DNA of 64,000 nucleotides from Girardinichthys multiradiatus (Eukaryota > Chordata > Actinopteri > Cyprinodontiformes > Goodeidae), in assembly GCF_021462225.1 (NCBI RefSeq), contig NC_061817.1:248001-312000 (forward strand), in the 5' to 3' direction. Position numbers and translations under genes: made by a program. Below, in pieces: positions 31,184 through 41,933 of this stretch (the first letter of the stretch is position 1; every line of letters starts with the position of its first letter). The notes beneath the pieces are model-generated. The model saw nothing but the letters and a program-made list of their open reading frames with translations. It was not told the origin of the DNA and did no database searches.

Positions 31184-32526
31184 TATATGTGCCATTACCT
31201 TTATTGGGTGAGAATGGTCCTGTTTTGGTATTGTTAGGGATAGGAGGGAAGATGCTGGCTAAGGTGGTGCCGTTAGCTGGAGATGCCTCGGTGGTCAGTT
31301 TAATCATGCAATTATAACCCCAAGTGTCCTCTGGGTACAGAGGAGCAGGGTCGGTAGTTAAATGTGGTCTTGCCGCTGCGCATGCCACACAATCTGATTT
31401 ACTTTGTTCTTTGGCAGTCTGAGCTATCCATTGGAGCCAGAGGTTATCTTCAGTATATCCTGTAGCCATTTGAATGATTTCTATGGGTTTTAAGGTGTTG
31501 TAGTCTATCTTTATCCTCCCCTTGTCTGACTTTGCCTGATTGGAGTGGTTTCTGAAATTTATCTTGATGATGCCTTCCGGATTCTGTGTGTTCCATCCTC
31601 GTCGAAGACCAAACATGAAATGGGGGTTGTGTGTCAAGGCTTTAAGAGTTAAAAGAAATGGCTGTTGCCCGTTTGAGGCGGTATTCGGTAAACTACCACG
31701 TATCAGGGATATGTTTAGCGCTTCAAGTTTAGGTGTCGGGTCAGGGTTAAAAATATTGGTATTCCATGGTCTGCTGTAATATATAGTATTTCCCCACCCC
31801 CTACCGCACAAAGGGGTGGGTGTGTCTGCACTTGTGGACTCACAGTGTGTGGAGAGTTCAACATTACCGCATAGGTAATAGTGGAGCCTCGTCAACCATG
31901 TGCTGCCTGAGATTTGGTAAGAGCTACAATTGATAACGTCGCAGAGATCAAATTGAAAAGTCGTGGTCGCACCGAGAGTGTAATTTAATTCTATTCCCCC
32001 AAACGCCTGGAGACATTTATCTGGACCCTGGGGTTTGGATTGTCTTTTATTGATCCTGGGATGACTGGAGCATGTCTGGAAAGGAAGTTCACAGAACAAT
32101 CCTAGAATCAATGTAACTGTGAAAAATGATACAGCACCTATACCTCCCATGACCCAACCCTTAAGGGGCCTGGGTCCTAACTTTTGATCTCCCATTCTTT
32201 TCCAAGGTACCTGCAAAGGAAGATAAAGATCAACAATATGGTGAAACACAAAAATAATTCTCTTTTTTTTTTTTTTTATTCAGAGTGTTCAGTTCAGTTC
32301 TTTGGTGTTAGAGCAGCTACGACCACCAGTGAAAGAGAGGAAAGCTCGATCACATCCGCCTCTTCTGTGTGATGTCCTGGTCTTCATTCACAGGTGTAGA
32401 CTGACCTGGAGCTAAGTGGTCTCACCAGGGGATTATTCTGCCCCTATTGGTGGGACCACTGATCTGACGGTGCACCTAAGGTGTAGACTAACCTTTAGGT
32501 GTAAATGAACGCTTTCTCACCCTAGG

Positions 32527-34077
32527 GGATTATTCTGCCCCTTAAATTGGGTGAGAAAAGTCTTGAGGTGTGCTGGTGTTGTCCCTCAGGTTCTGGACCT
32601 CTGGCAGCGATCTCTGTGGTGCCTCTGCTGCTGCACACTGGCTCCAATGATACCATGTGTCTCCTTTGCCCTTGACCCTCACCGCATGTAAGGTCCTCTC
32701 TGTGACCTGAAATGGACCGGTCCACCTTGGCTCTGACCACTTTCTTTTGCTGACTTTCAGGAGGACCCACTCGGCTTCCGAGGTGGTGGTTCCGACCCTG
32801 GTCTCTGGTTCTGCTGGGATCTGTTTGGAGAAAGCTGTAACAAGACTGTGGAGAGATCTGTAATAATCACGATGAGACATAGATTGTTCACACTCAGTGA
32901 GAAACGATAACCTCGTTTGTGGGCCTGGAAATGGCCTCCCTGTTTGCAGCTCATGTGGAGTTAAACCATGTTCCTGATTTATAGAACTCGGAATTTGTGT
33001 AGATATTAACCTTCTGTCCTGCTCCTAGTTCCAGAGCAGCTATTACTGCCAAAACGTCTGCTTTCTGCGCTGATTGTGTGTCTGTCAGTTCCTCTGCCTG
33101 TACTGTGATAAAATCTGTCCCTGTGTGTTCCACCACCGGTATGCTGCCTTAAGTCCTTCTGCATCATGCCTAAAACAACAACCATCTGTGAACAGCTGTC
33201 TCACCTGAGGTCCCTCAAGGGGACTGGCTTCTAAATCTGGTCTTATCTTTTCTGTCCTGCTAACCAGCTCTTCACGTTGATGTGGTTCCTCCTGTGTTAT
33301 TCCATCCGCCATGTTGATTCCCTCATGAGTGAAGGTTATGTTGGGTGCCTCCAAGATTTTTGCTGAGCCTGTGTTGTCTCAGAGCTGTCATGGTGAAACT
33401 TTGAGAGTTCACATATGCCACCACACTGTGAGTTGTTAAAACATTCAGAGGGTGTCCCATCACTAAGTGAGCTGTTTTTTGAATTAATTTTGCCAACCCT
33501 GCTGCATGTTGTGTGTATTGTGGGTGGCGTTTTTCCATATCAATCATTACTGAAATGTACATCAGCACTCTCCTCTCTCCCCCTTTTTTCTGAAACAAAA
33601 CTCCATTTACTGCCAGTTTTGTTACAGAAACATGAAAATAAAATGGTGTGGTGTAGTCTGGGAGCGTAAGCTCTGCTGTTTTAACACAATAAAGGTGTCC
33701 TCCGCTTCCTGTGTCCAATTAAGGACATTGTTGAGATTGCGCATGCCCTGTTCTCTGACTAGGTCTCTGAGGGGCTGTTTAAGATCGGTGTTACCTGGGA
33801 TGTAGTTCCTGCTGTAGCCTGTAAGGCCCAAAAATGACAGCATGTCTTTCAACCTAAGAGGTTTAGGGTGTGTTAAAATACGTTGCTTATGTGAACCTGA
33901 CATGCTCGTGTTTCCTGCGGTAATAACTCCGCCCAGGAAGGAAACTTGCTTCCTTGCTATTTGTAGTTTATTTTTACTGACCTTGAATCCATGTTTATGC
34001 AGATGTCTCTGATGCCTTCCTGGGCTTATTTTTTGGGCGGATACTGTGGAACCCAAATAAGCGAGATGCAACCTGAA
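32527..34077 (-). pseudogene. Retroviral pol remnants (RT thumb, RNase H, integrase C-terminus)
   Basis: In minus-strand order: an RT thumb/connection region (33622-34071, with VSFLGGVITAG and LSFLGLTGYSRNYIPG), the connection continuing in another frame (33323-33718), RNase H (33085-33354, RQLFTDGCCF; 32951-33136, ADVLAVIAALELG and VNIYTNSEF), then directly the end of integrase (GLTPHELQTGRPFPGP near 32930, and the SH3-like end EPRWTGPFQV). The integrase zinc and catalytic domains are missing between them. Several frameshifts. pol normally overlaps the env start, as seen here near 32250-32540. Confidence 0.82.
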
Positions 34078-34094
34078 AAGAAACTGGGGCGCTG

Positions 34095-34330
34095 ATAAGA
34101 TAGGCTCTGCAAAAGAGCTGCAGCTTTGGGATGATCTATTTTTTTTTTTCTTCCAGGATGATATATGTGCATCTCATGCTCAACAGGGACAAGGAAGATG
34201 GAGTTAAATCCAAGACAATCCTGGAAGAAAACCTGTTAGAGGCTGCAGAAGGCTTGGGACTGTGGTGGAGGTCCACCTTCCAGCAGGACAACCACCCTAA
34301 ACATACAGCCAGAGATACAATGATATAGCT
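34095..34330 (+). pseudogene. Tc1-like transposase fragment
   Basis: From about 34190 the plus strand reads TILEENLLEAAEG and FQQDNHPKHTARDTM, the region around the second catalytic Asp of a Tc1 transposase, then stops at 34326. Neither the first Asp nor the Glu region is present, and no terminal repeat was recognised. Confidence 0.7.
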
Positions 34331-34378
34331 CAGTGTGGAGGTTCCTCCAGCTATTTCTCAGTGTTATTCATTTATCTA

Positions 34379-34852
34379 CACTACTGGTCAAAAGTTTTAG
34401 AAACACTTTCTCACTTAATGGGTCTCTTTACTTTCATGACTGTATACATTGCAGATTCTCACCAAAGGCAACAAAACTGGGACTGAAAACACAGGGAATT
34501 ATATAGTTATCAAGAAATGTGAAATAACTCTAAACATTTTTATATTTTAGATTCTTCCAAATAGCCTCCCTTTGCTCTGATGGCTGCTTTGCTCTCTTGG
34601 CGTTCTCTCCATGAGCTTCATGAGGAGGTCACCTGAAATGGTTTTCCAAAGAGTCTTGAAAGAACTTCCCAGACGTTCATTGAGAGACGACCAAAGGTTA
34701 ATATTTCAGTCATTACAGCAAACGGCAGCTACTGTAAGGAATCTAAAATAAAAACACATTTAATGTTCTCTTGGGATTTTTTGTTTGCTACATAATTCCA
34801 TATGTGTTCATTTACAGTTTTGATGACTTCAGTGAGAATCTACATATGTAGG
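34379..34852 (+). mobile_element. Non-autonomous Tc1-type element (internal deletion)
   Basis: Starts CACTACTGGTCAAAAGTTTTAG after TA at 34377-34378, a terminus shared by a common teleost Tc1 family. It contains a scrap of transposase end and the phrase CATATGTGTTCATTTACAGTTTTGATG, which parallels the 3' end of the Tc1 at 59385-60276. Most of the coding region is missing. The right limit is uncertain because the next Tc1 fragment follows directly. Confidence 0.6.
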
Positions 34853-35456
34853 AAGCAACACTGATTGACCATCAATTTCACATGCTGTTGTGAAAATGGA
34901 ATAGACAACAGGGGGAAATCTTTGGTGATTAGCAAGACACTCAATAAAGGAGTGGTTCTGCAGGTGGGGACCACAGACCACTTCTCAGTACCGATGCTTT
35001 CTGGCTGATGTTTTGGTCACTTTTGAATGTTGGTGGTGCTTTCACACTCGTGGTAGCATGAGACACAAGTGGCTCAGGTAGTGCAGCTCATTCAGGATGG
35101 CACATCAATGCAAGCTGTGGCAAGAAGGTTTGCTGTGTCTGTCAGCGTAGTGTCCAGAGCCTGGAGGCGCTACCAGGAGACAGGCCAGTACACCAGGAGA
35201 CGTGGAGGAGGCCGTAGGAGGGCAACAACCCAGCAGCAGGACCGCTACCTCCACCTTTGTGCAAGGAGGAACAGGAGGAGCACTGCCAGAGCCCTGCAAA
35301 ATGACCTCCAGCAGGCCACAAATGTGCATGTGTCTTCACAAACGGTTAGAAAATGACTGCATGAGGATGGTATGAGGGCCCGACGTTCACAAATGGGGGT
35401 TGTGCTCACAGCCCAACACCGTGCAGGACGCTTGGCATTTGCCAGAGAACACCAAG
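34853..35456 (+). mobile_element. Tc1-like transposon 5' portion (family of 48618-50187)
   Basis: The text from AGGAAGCAACACTGATTGAC onward matches the start of the minus-strand element at 48618-50187, including the transposase N-terminus. It ends abruptly at ...GCCAGAGAACACCAAG, where family X repeat begins. Confidence 0.85.
35060..35456 (+). pseudogene. Tc1-like transposase, N-terminal DNA-binding part
   Basis: Reads [20 protein letters not shown], a helix-turn-helix ([19 protein letters not shown]), an Arg-rich GGGRRRA linker and the second helix-turn-helix ([25 protein letters not shown]), stopping at 35354-35356. A few bases beyond, the frame would continue to RAR-S-MGVVLTAQH and FAREHQ before truncation. 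No catalytic domain. Confidence 0.8.
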
Positions 35457-35925
35457 ATTTTGATAACTTTTAATCCCCCATGCCTTAACTGCATATTGAC
35501 CAAATATGAAGGCGATAGTTCAAAATCCCTAGGAGGAGTTCGTTAAAGTTCGAGGTGAGTAAAAGATGAAAAACGGCCAAAAATTTGCCCAAAATGGCCG
35601 ACTTCCTGTGCATTTTAGGGCATACCCCCAAGAGACTTTTTTCCTTGGTTTGAGGAGCTCCACCTGTGTGCCAAATTTCAGATCTCTACGACTTACGGTT
35701 CGGCCAATCTCACGTTCGGGGGCGTGGCTAAGAGGTTTGGCCACGCCCACCGAAGACGACATTAAGGAAGAAGAATTTCACGCCGGGGACAATTTTGCGT
35801 AAAATCGTGTGCATCTAGGAGCTTGGCAAAGTCCCCAAATTTCCCCGAAAAGACGCAACGGAATAATAATAAGAAATCCTACGATTCCAATAGGCTCTTG
35901 CAGGCCTTGCTGCTCGGGCCTAAAT
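35457..35925 (-). repeat. Family X repeat, short inverted copy
   Basis: The reverse complement of this segment matches 16642-17105 over nearly its whole length (ends GAGCAGCAAGG-like; GGCGTGGC blocks; GCCGACTTCCTG). It is truncated at the same point where the Tc1 fragment ends. Confidence 0.85.
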
Positions 35926-35994
35926 AGTTAAAAGTTATTGATTAGGAACTATTAATTAAAATATAAAATAGGTATATACACCTTCTCCACATCG

Positions 35995-36290
35995 AGAGGA
36001 GCCAGTTGAGGTGGCTCGGGCATCTATACCGGATGCCTCCTGGACGCCTTCCTCGGGAGGTGTTCCAGGCACGTCCCACCGGGAGGAGGCCCAGGGGACG
36101 GCCCAGGACACGCTAGAGGGACTATGTCTCTCGGCTGGCCTGGGAATGCCTTGGGCTCCACCCAGAGGAGCTGGAGGAGGTGTCTGGGGAGAGGGACGTC
36201 TGGGCGTCTCTGCTGAGTCTGCTGCCCCCGCGACCTGGTCCCGGATAAGCGGAAGACGACAACTACGAGTACGAGTACACCTTCTCCAAA
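35995..36290 (+). mobile_element. 3' end of a LINE (family of 62443-64000)
   Basis: Matches in opposite orientation the segment 62443-62760: the C-terminal text of ORF2 (SQLRWLGHLYRMPPG-like in one frame) and the tail GCGGAAGACGAC followed by (TACGAG)n. Open frames in both directions here are by-products of the GC-rich tail. Confidence 0.8.
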
Positions 36291-36639
36291 GATGGGACGC
36301 TGCGTTCGGAAGCCTTGCTAAATGGCAGAAAGATAATAGTTTCAAAGGGGACCTCTCAGTCCCTGCGTGCACAGTTGGTAAACAGATTAAAACAAAAAGA
36401 TAAATTAGAACACAGCAAGAGCAGTCTTTAACTGACATAGCCATAATACGGAGGCCTGTTGATAAGCACAGGGCAGAACTTTCAGCTTAACTGAAAACTG
36501 AAAACAAGAAGGGGGGGCAGACCGCCACCCATCCCATTAGGCAGAACTGTGCTGAGAAGTAATCTGAGAATAAATAGATCTTGTAGTCAAGTGTTAGTGA
36601 GAAACAGGTGCTTTAAAAGTCATTCTATGGTATTATACT

Positions 36640-37081
36640 ACCAGCAACACCATGATAAAATGCAAAAGATTCATTTTACAGGGAAATAATTCCATGTTTG
36701 ACTCAGATTGTGTGCATTTTTTTTCTTCTTTGAGGTAAGTTAAATTTCAGCTCTGTGAAACCACCTCGACACAGGAAATGCAGCTGCCTGAAAACAAAGA
36801 TAAAACTTCTGCACACAACAGAAGCCTGTCTCTGCTGAGAGCTCAGGTGAAGATTGTAACTCTACCCTGCATGTGTCAAACTCAAGGTCCGTGTGCCCAA
36901 ACCGGCCCCCAGAAGTTTAGTGATTCTCTAGAAGTAGAGCCTTTGATATGGTGATTGTGTGCTTGAATGTTATTTTGTCAATCAATAGGCAGTTTTGTCT
37001 ACATTCTGCCACAATCTGCCTTTTGAAAATATTTTGAATCTTGCTCTTTATGTATACAAAAAGAAAAATTGGCTAAAGTCT
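36640..37081 (+). repeat. Old dispersed repeat, arm 1 of an inverted pair (hAT-like text)
   Basis: Matches 55640-56085 in inverted orientation. It includes GTCAAACTCAAGGTCCG and CCGGCCCCCAG, reminiscent of hAT-type element termini. The match resumes after the copia element (41897-41933) and again after the PIF/Harbinger-like element (42714-42735). Confidence 0.8.
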
Positions 37082-37371
37082 TGTTGAGCACTGCAGCTTT
37101 ACTTGCGCTGAACTCGGAGGAATAATTTGATGGAGGCAGTGGTCCTCTTTAGTCCCTGTGGCATATTTATTCAGTCACATTAACAGTGAACATCTTCTTC
37201 TCTTAAATTACACCTCAACAGAGAGAGAAAAAGAAACGTGACGACACGTGTCTCTGACCTCTTTAACTTACGCCTCACAGTGGTGAAAGTTAGGTACTAC
37301 ACCTCACTTGGTAATAATACACCTCACACACCTTAGCATTAACATGAGTACCCAAATTGAATCTCCTAACA
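37082..37371 (-). repeat. copia LTR (3' LTR)
   Basis: 290 bases; on the minus strand it starts TGTTAGGAGATT and ends GCTCAACA. Preceded by the polypurine tract AAGTGGGGG. Confidence 0.93.
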
Positions 37372-37469
37372 CCCCCACTTGTACTCAGGTTGCACAAATT
37401 TGAACAGAAATTACACTATAAACTACAGTACAGAAGTGGAACTCTTTCTTTCCTTTTAAACACCAAACA

Positions 37470-38661
37470 TAACGTCTGCAAACTTTCTCAGTTTTAGCTT
37501 AGAAGCAGGTTTGGTCATGATATCAGCAACCATTTCATCCGTAGTGCAATATAGCAGACAGACTGTCCCTTCATTTACAATAGAACTTACAAAATGATAC
37601 TTTATATCCACGTGTTTGCACCTCTGTCTGCTCACAGGGTTTTGGCCAAAGCGATTGTTCCCTGATTATCTTCATACACTACTGTCTGTGTGTATTTGTT
37701 ATCATCAATTCCTTCCAATAACTGTTTTAAATATATGCATTCTTGCATTGTAGAGGCTAGAGCCATATATTCTGCCTCACAAGTAGAAAGCGCTACTGTG
37801 GGCTGTTTCTTAGTTTTCTTAGAAACTAAAGAACAGTTCTTGCTTAGGCTTACACAGTAACCTGTAGTGCTGCGTCTGTCAGTTGTGTCACCTGCCCAGT
37901 CAGTATCACTATAGGCCACTAAACCTAACATCTCACTGGTTTTTCTGAAACACAGCTCCTTATTTGCAGTTCCTTTGAGGTACCTTAGTACATGCTTCAC
38001 TGTAGCCCACTGCTCCTCTGTTGGTTCAGAAAAATATTGTGATAACTTGCTTACCACAAAACTTAAATCTGGACGTGTACACGTTGACAGATATATAAGG
38101 CTGCCTACAGCCTCTATACATCCTTACATCTTTCATCTTAATAGCATCTTCTGTGTAGCACAATTTCTGGTCACAGGGAGTTTCTCTGGGCTTACAGCTC
38201 TGCATGTTGAACCTTGTCAATATCTTGTTGATATATGTTTCTTGTGACATTTTCACACATCCATCAGAGTGAACAAAATCAATACCAAGGAAATGCTTGA
38301 GCATGCCTAAATCCTTCATCTTAAATCTGACTGAAAGCATCTCCTTCACTTCATTCATAACTTGTTCATTGCTTGATGCTATTATCAAGTCATCAACCCA
38401 GATAATCATAATAGTTTTATGATGTCCTGTCTCCTTTGTATAAACACAGTGATCTGCCTGATTTTGCATGAAACCATTTTCAGTTAGATAATCATGCAGA
38501 ACTCTATTCCAGTTTCGGCCAGATTGTTTCAGCCCGTACAGAGATTTTTAAAGTTTACATACCAAATCTTCCCCTTCTACATAACCTTCTGGTTGATCAG
38601 TGTAGATTTCATAATCGATGGGGGCGTGTAAGTAAGGTGTTTTCACATCCATTTGATGGAG
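37470..38661 (-). pseudogene. copia RT catalytic part and RNase H
   Basis: After the stop, the same frame gives HQMDVKTPYLHAPID and, after another stop, CVYTKETG, IMIIWVDDLIIAS (catalytic VDD box) and LKHFLGIDFVH. A frameshift near 38110 leads to RNase H (WATVKHVLRYLKGT, AYSDTDWAGD, STCEAEYMALA, VYEDNQGTIALA). A final shift at about 37630 keeps the typical end (HVDIKYHF, MVADIMTKP). Catalytic residues survive, but at least two stops and two shifts break the gene. Confidence 0.88.
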
Positions 38662-40839
38662 TCACAGATCCTCCTGTGCTGCTTTTTGCAGCAGTACTCT
38701 TATGCTTGTCAAGTTGGCTGTTGGAGAGAAAGTTTCACCATAATCTGTCCCCACCTTCTGACTGTAACCCTGAGCTACAAATCTTGCTTTATACTTATCA
38801 TTTCCTTCAATGTCACTCTTAACAGAATAAACCCACTTACCCTCCACTGTTTTCTTGCCCTTTGGCAGAGTAGTTAGGATAAAAGTGTTATTCTCTTGTA
38901 AAGATTGGATTTCTTCATCCATGGCTTTGATCCACTGCTTTGAGTTAACTGACTCCATAGCTTCTTTAAATGTGTGTGGAACACCACATACAGCTCTGTA
39001 ACAGTAATCTATGGTAGTGTGTATCTCATCACTCTCACTGTTACATGTTACAAAGTCTTTTAGGTGACTTGGTTTTCTTCTCTCCCTGGTAGGATACCTT
39101 CCGCTGTCAGATTCATCAGTGGTTACACCTGATTCTTTGTGATTGGGCCCATCAGATGTGGCACTCTGTGAGTTTTTGTCCCTCACTACTGGCTCTTGAA
39201 CCTCCTTATTTTTCATGTCTATTTCCTTTGTGGTTCTGTCAGCCATATGCTGTCTTACTCCGTCGTAATAATTATTTGGTTCTACCTCATCAATTTGTGT
39301 TTGCCTTTCCATATTTGTTTTGCTTATAAATTTAGTAAGTCTGTGCTTCTGGACCTTCTCAGTGGCGGGATGATAGACCAAGTAGGCAGGGCTGTTCTTA
39401 TCATAGCCCACAAACAGTCCTTGATCACATTTTGAATCAAACTTTCCCTTATTCTGTTTGTATGTGTAACATACAGATCCAAACTTCTGCATTTTTGATA
39501 AATCTGGCATTTTACCTGTTAGCATTTGGTAAGGTGTCTTCCCTGTCCTTTTACTGAAGCATCGGTTTCGTACTATGGCTGCTGTTTGAACAGCGTAGTT
39601 CCATAGACATTTAGGTAGCTGACTTTCAATCAGCATGCATCTACCCATCTCAAAGAGAGTACGCCAGCCCCTTTCAGCAGTGCCGTTTTGGTGAGGTGAG
39701 TATGGCGCTGATGTTTCATGCTTAATACCCTTTTCTCTTAACAAGGTTTGAACATTTCTACATGTAAACACTGTGCCATTGTCAGACCAGATACACTTTA
39801 CTGTCCCATAAGGGGCAACATCAGCTAGAAATCTTTTTGTTGCCTGCAATGTATCATTTTTTGTCTTTACAAAATACACAAATACTGCATTTGAATAATT
39901 GTCAGTGAATGACTGTACATATTTGTATCCATCAATAGACTCTGTAGCTATTGGACCTGCTACGTCTGTGTGCACCATCTGTAAGGGAGCCTTTGCTCTT
40001 GTATCAGGGTTTCTATTTCGGGTTTGTGCAAACTTTCCCTGAATACACACCTCGCACTTTTGCTCTGGTGTATCTGTTTTACCTTTAACCTGCATACCAT
40101 TAACCACACTCTGCAAACTTAGAATGTCGTCATAGTTGCAGTGGCCTAATATCTCGTGTCATGTCTGTATATCGTGGCAGGTGTTACACTTATCAATGCC
40201 ATCAGCTTCAGTTGGTAAATAATACAACTTACCATGTACACTAATGTTAAACTTAGTACCGTCTTTGTGGGTTAGCGTGTCCTGTCCTTGTTTAAAGGTG
40301 ACTGTTGCTCCTAATGCTGTGGCTGACTTTACCGAGAAAATGTCCTGGGGGTATGACGGAATAAACAGCGCGCCTCTCAGCATTGCTCTGTGTCGCCGCC
40401 CTACACTGTCAATCAGGAAGACCTCAGCATCTCCCCGCCGCTGAGCGACGCCTTTGCAGAGGGTTCCGTCTGCTAACTCCACGCAGTGCGTTTCAGGTTT
40501 GAAGGTGTGATCGAAGCTCTTAAATTTGCCTACGTCATTAATGATGTGTGAGGTAGCTCCCGTGTCGACCATCAGACCTTTCTCCTTGATGCTGCGTGCT
40601 GACTGTTGCTGCTGGATTTTGACTTCTGCATCCTTGATCCTGAAGGTATAATCCGCCGCTGCCTCCAGATCCGATGCCGCTCTCATCTGCGACTTTCCGT
40701 GCTTCATCTTGTTTGTCTTTGTGTCTACAGGTGGTATCATTGTGCGTGTTGCTCCTGCAATGACGGCACCACGTCTTTCGTCTGCATGCTTTTGCTCGGT
40801 GCCCTTTTGTTCCACACTTAAAGCACACAATGTTGGCAT
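38662..40839 (-). pseudogene. copia protease and integrase, with RT start
   Basis: The protease is seen as LMVDTGATSHII (active-site DTG) at about 40560, in an open frame to 40159. A break near 40150 separates the integrase zinc domain (GHCNYDD, then CEVC) from the core: VHTDVAGPI and SFTDNYS (first Asp), WSDNGTVF (second Asp) and PHQNGTAERGW (Glu), so the DDE triad is present. GLFVGYDKN follows. The 484-codon frame continues into RT (FKEAMESVNSKQWIKAMDEE, KARFVAQGYSQ) and stops with a TGA just before 38661. Confidence 0.9.
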
Positions 40840-41504
40840 TACTATTTTCTCTGCTCTGTGTACTTAACCTGGTGTCCTTTCGCCCGACTCTTGCCACAGT
40901 CTTCATTATATTGTCAGTGGATTCAGTCGTGGTTAGCTTTTCAGTGTCTTCAAAACTACGCAGCTCCGTTTTAAACTCAAGAAACGTTATATTGTCCTTG
41001 TTGTGTGTCACATGTATTGCAAAAGGTTTAAAACTTTCAGGCAGTCCTTTTAAAACCATAGCAATCAATAAGCCATCGCTTAATGTCTCACCCGCGTTGC
41101 GTAGAGCCGTAATGGCGGCCTCTGCCCTGATGATGTAGTCAGTAACCGTTTCGTCGTTCCGCTTTTGAAGAGATGTCAGCGTGGTGTACAGGTGGATAAT
41201 GCGGGGCTTACCCTTTCCGGCGTAGTAGTCCCTCAATATTTTAAGTGCCTTTTTTCCATTATCGGGTGCATCTCTCATAATTAACGAGAGGCTTTTATCA
41301 TCTAAAAGTTGAATCAGCTCGGCATATGCATCAGCATTTTTGTTACCATCTGCCGCTACTTCGGCTTCACCGTTGGGTTCCCTCGGTATTCTTCAATCCT
41401 AATAAGTGCAAGTGTCCGAGGACTTTAGTTTCCCAAAGTTCATACTTGCTCTCATCTCCGTCAAATATAAGTCGAGGTGACCTGCTTGTCCCTCGCTGAT
41501 CCAT
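40538..41504 (-). pseudogene. copia gag, one frameshift, two zinc knuckles
   Basis: The start codon at 41504 follows the primer site by about 90 bases and opens with RLIFDGDESKYELWETK, typical of copia gag N-termini. A stop or shift near 41380 moves the read to the frame containing 41278-40538 (LTSLQKRNDETVTDYI, LKGLPESFKPFA). The C-terminus has two knuckles, CFKCGTKGHRAKAC and CRHCRSNTHNDTTC, both C-X2-C-X4-H-X4-C. Gag forms the particle that packages element RNA. Confidence 0.85.
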
Positions 41505-41590
41505 GATGCTATCCCGCCGTTAGCACGCTATCCGTCGCGACTTTCTATCGGTGATAAATCATCAGAACAAAAATTCTCCTCGAGTTGCTC

Positions 41591-41604
41591 CTGGGCCCAT
41601 AACC
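41591..41604 (-). promoter_or_regulatory. copia primer binding site, initiator-tRNA anticodon-stem type
   Basis: Immediately inside the 5' LTR the minus strand reads GGTTATGGGCCCAG, the complement of the anticodon stem-loop region of eukaryotic initiator tRNA-Met (CTGGGCCCATAACC). Drosophila copia is primed by the 5' half of that tRNA through this internal region rather than the 3' CCA end, and this element appears to follow the same scheme. Confidence 0.85.
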
Positions 41605-41896
41605 TGTTGAGCACTGCAGCTTCATTTGCGCTGAAATCGGAGGAATAATTTGATGGAGGCAGTGGTCCTCTTTAGTCCCTGTGGCATATTAATTCAGTCA
41701 CATTAACAGTGAACATCTTCTTCTCTTAAATTACACCTCAACAGAGAGAGAAAAAGAAACGTGACGACACATGTGTCTCTGACCTCTTTAACTTATGCCT
41801 CACAGTGGTGAAAGTTAGGTACTACACCTCACTTGGTAATAATACACCTCACACACCTTAGCATTAACATGAGTACAGAAATTGAATATCCTAACA
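41605..41896 (-). repeat. copia LTR (5' LTR)
   Basis: 292 bases, about 97% identical to the other LTR by eye. Confidence 0.93.
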
Positions 41897-41933
41897 AGTC
41901 TGCAGACACAAAATTAACCTGGATTGAAGCTCT

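Larger units (their letters stand above)
28649..32249 (-). pseudogene. Retroviral env, split by a Tc1 insertion and frameshifted
   Basis: The env glycoprotein mediates receptor binding and fusion. The N-terminal piece (31186-32249) has a start at 32249, a hydrophobic leader (VSFFTVTLILGLF) and many Cys and N-glycosylation sites. The Tc1 at 29618-31183 cuts it. The rest of the surface part follows (28915-29617), with a basic cleavage site TRRRRRHI and the text QNRMALDMLLAEKG. Then the frame shifts near 29000 and the transmembrane subunit continues in another frame (28649-28987) with a C-X6-CC pattern, a Trp-rich pre-anchor, a membrane anchor (SLFISIAVFVAIMV) and Cys-rich tail. Two independent disruptions make it non-functional. 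Confidence 0.88.
28099..34077 (-). mobile_element. Endogenous retrovirus copy 1, gamma/epsilon-like, 5' truncated
   Basis: On the minus strand: remnants of RT, RNase H and the integrase C-terminus, then env, polypurine tract and one LTR. There is no 5' LTR, gag or protease; the left part is cut at about 34077, where Tc1 fragments begin. A Tc1 element (29618-31183) is inserted in env. The integrase core is deleted. Copy 2 (50463-54272) is related and partly nearly identical. Confidence 0.88.
37082..41896 (-). mobile_element. Ty1/copia LTR retrotransposon, structurally complete
   Basis: 4815 bases with two LTRs (37082-37371 and 41605-41896), a perfect 5-base target duplication AGTCT (37077-37081 and 41897-41901), a primer site and polypurine tract (plus-strand CCCCCACTT at 37372-37380). 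Gene order on the minus strand is gag, protease, integrase, RT, RNase H, which defines the copia superfamily. The LTRs differ at about eight positions plus a 2-base indel. The related repeat at 55.6 kb has the empty site. Vertebrate copia elements (e.g. Zeco1, Olco1) are known but uncommon. Confidence 0.96.

Noticed and set aside
34379..34852. microRNA-like hairpin from the Tc1-type element
   Set aside because: Only one terminal repeat is clear, so a long stem could not be demonstrated from the sequence.
35956..36444. Overlapping 130- and 162-codon frames on both strands
   Set aside because: They coincide with the GC-rich 3' end of a LINE family also present at 62.4 kb. Only one frame has LINE similarity, and it is a fragment.
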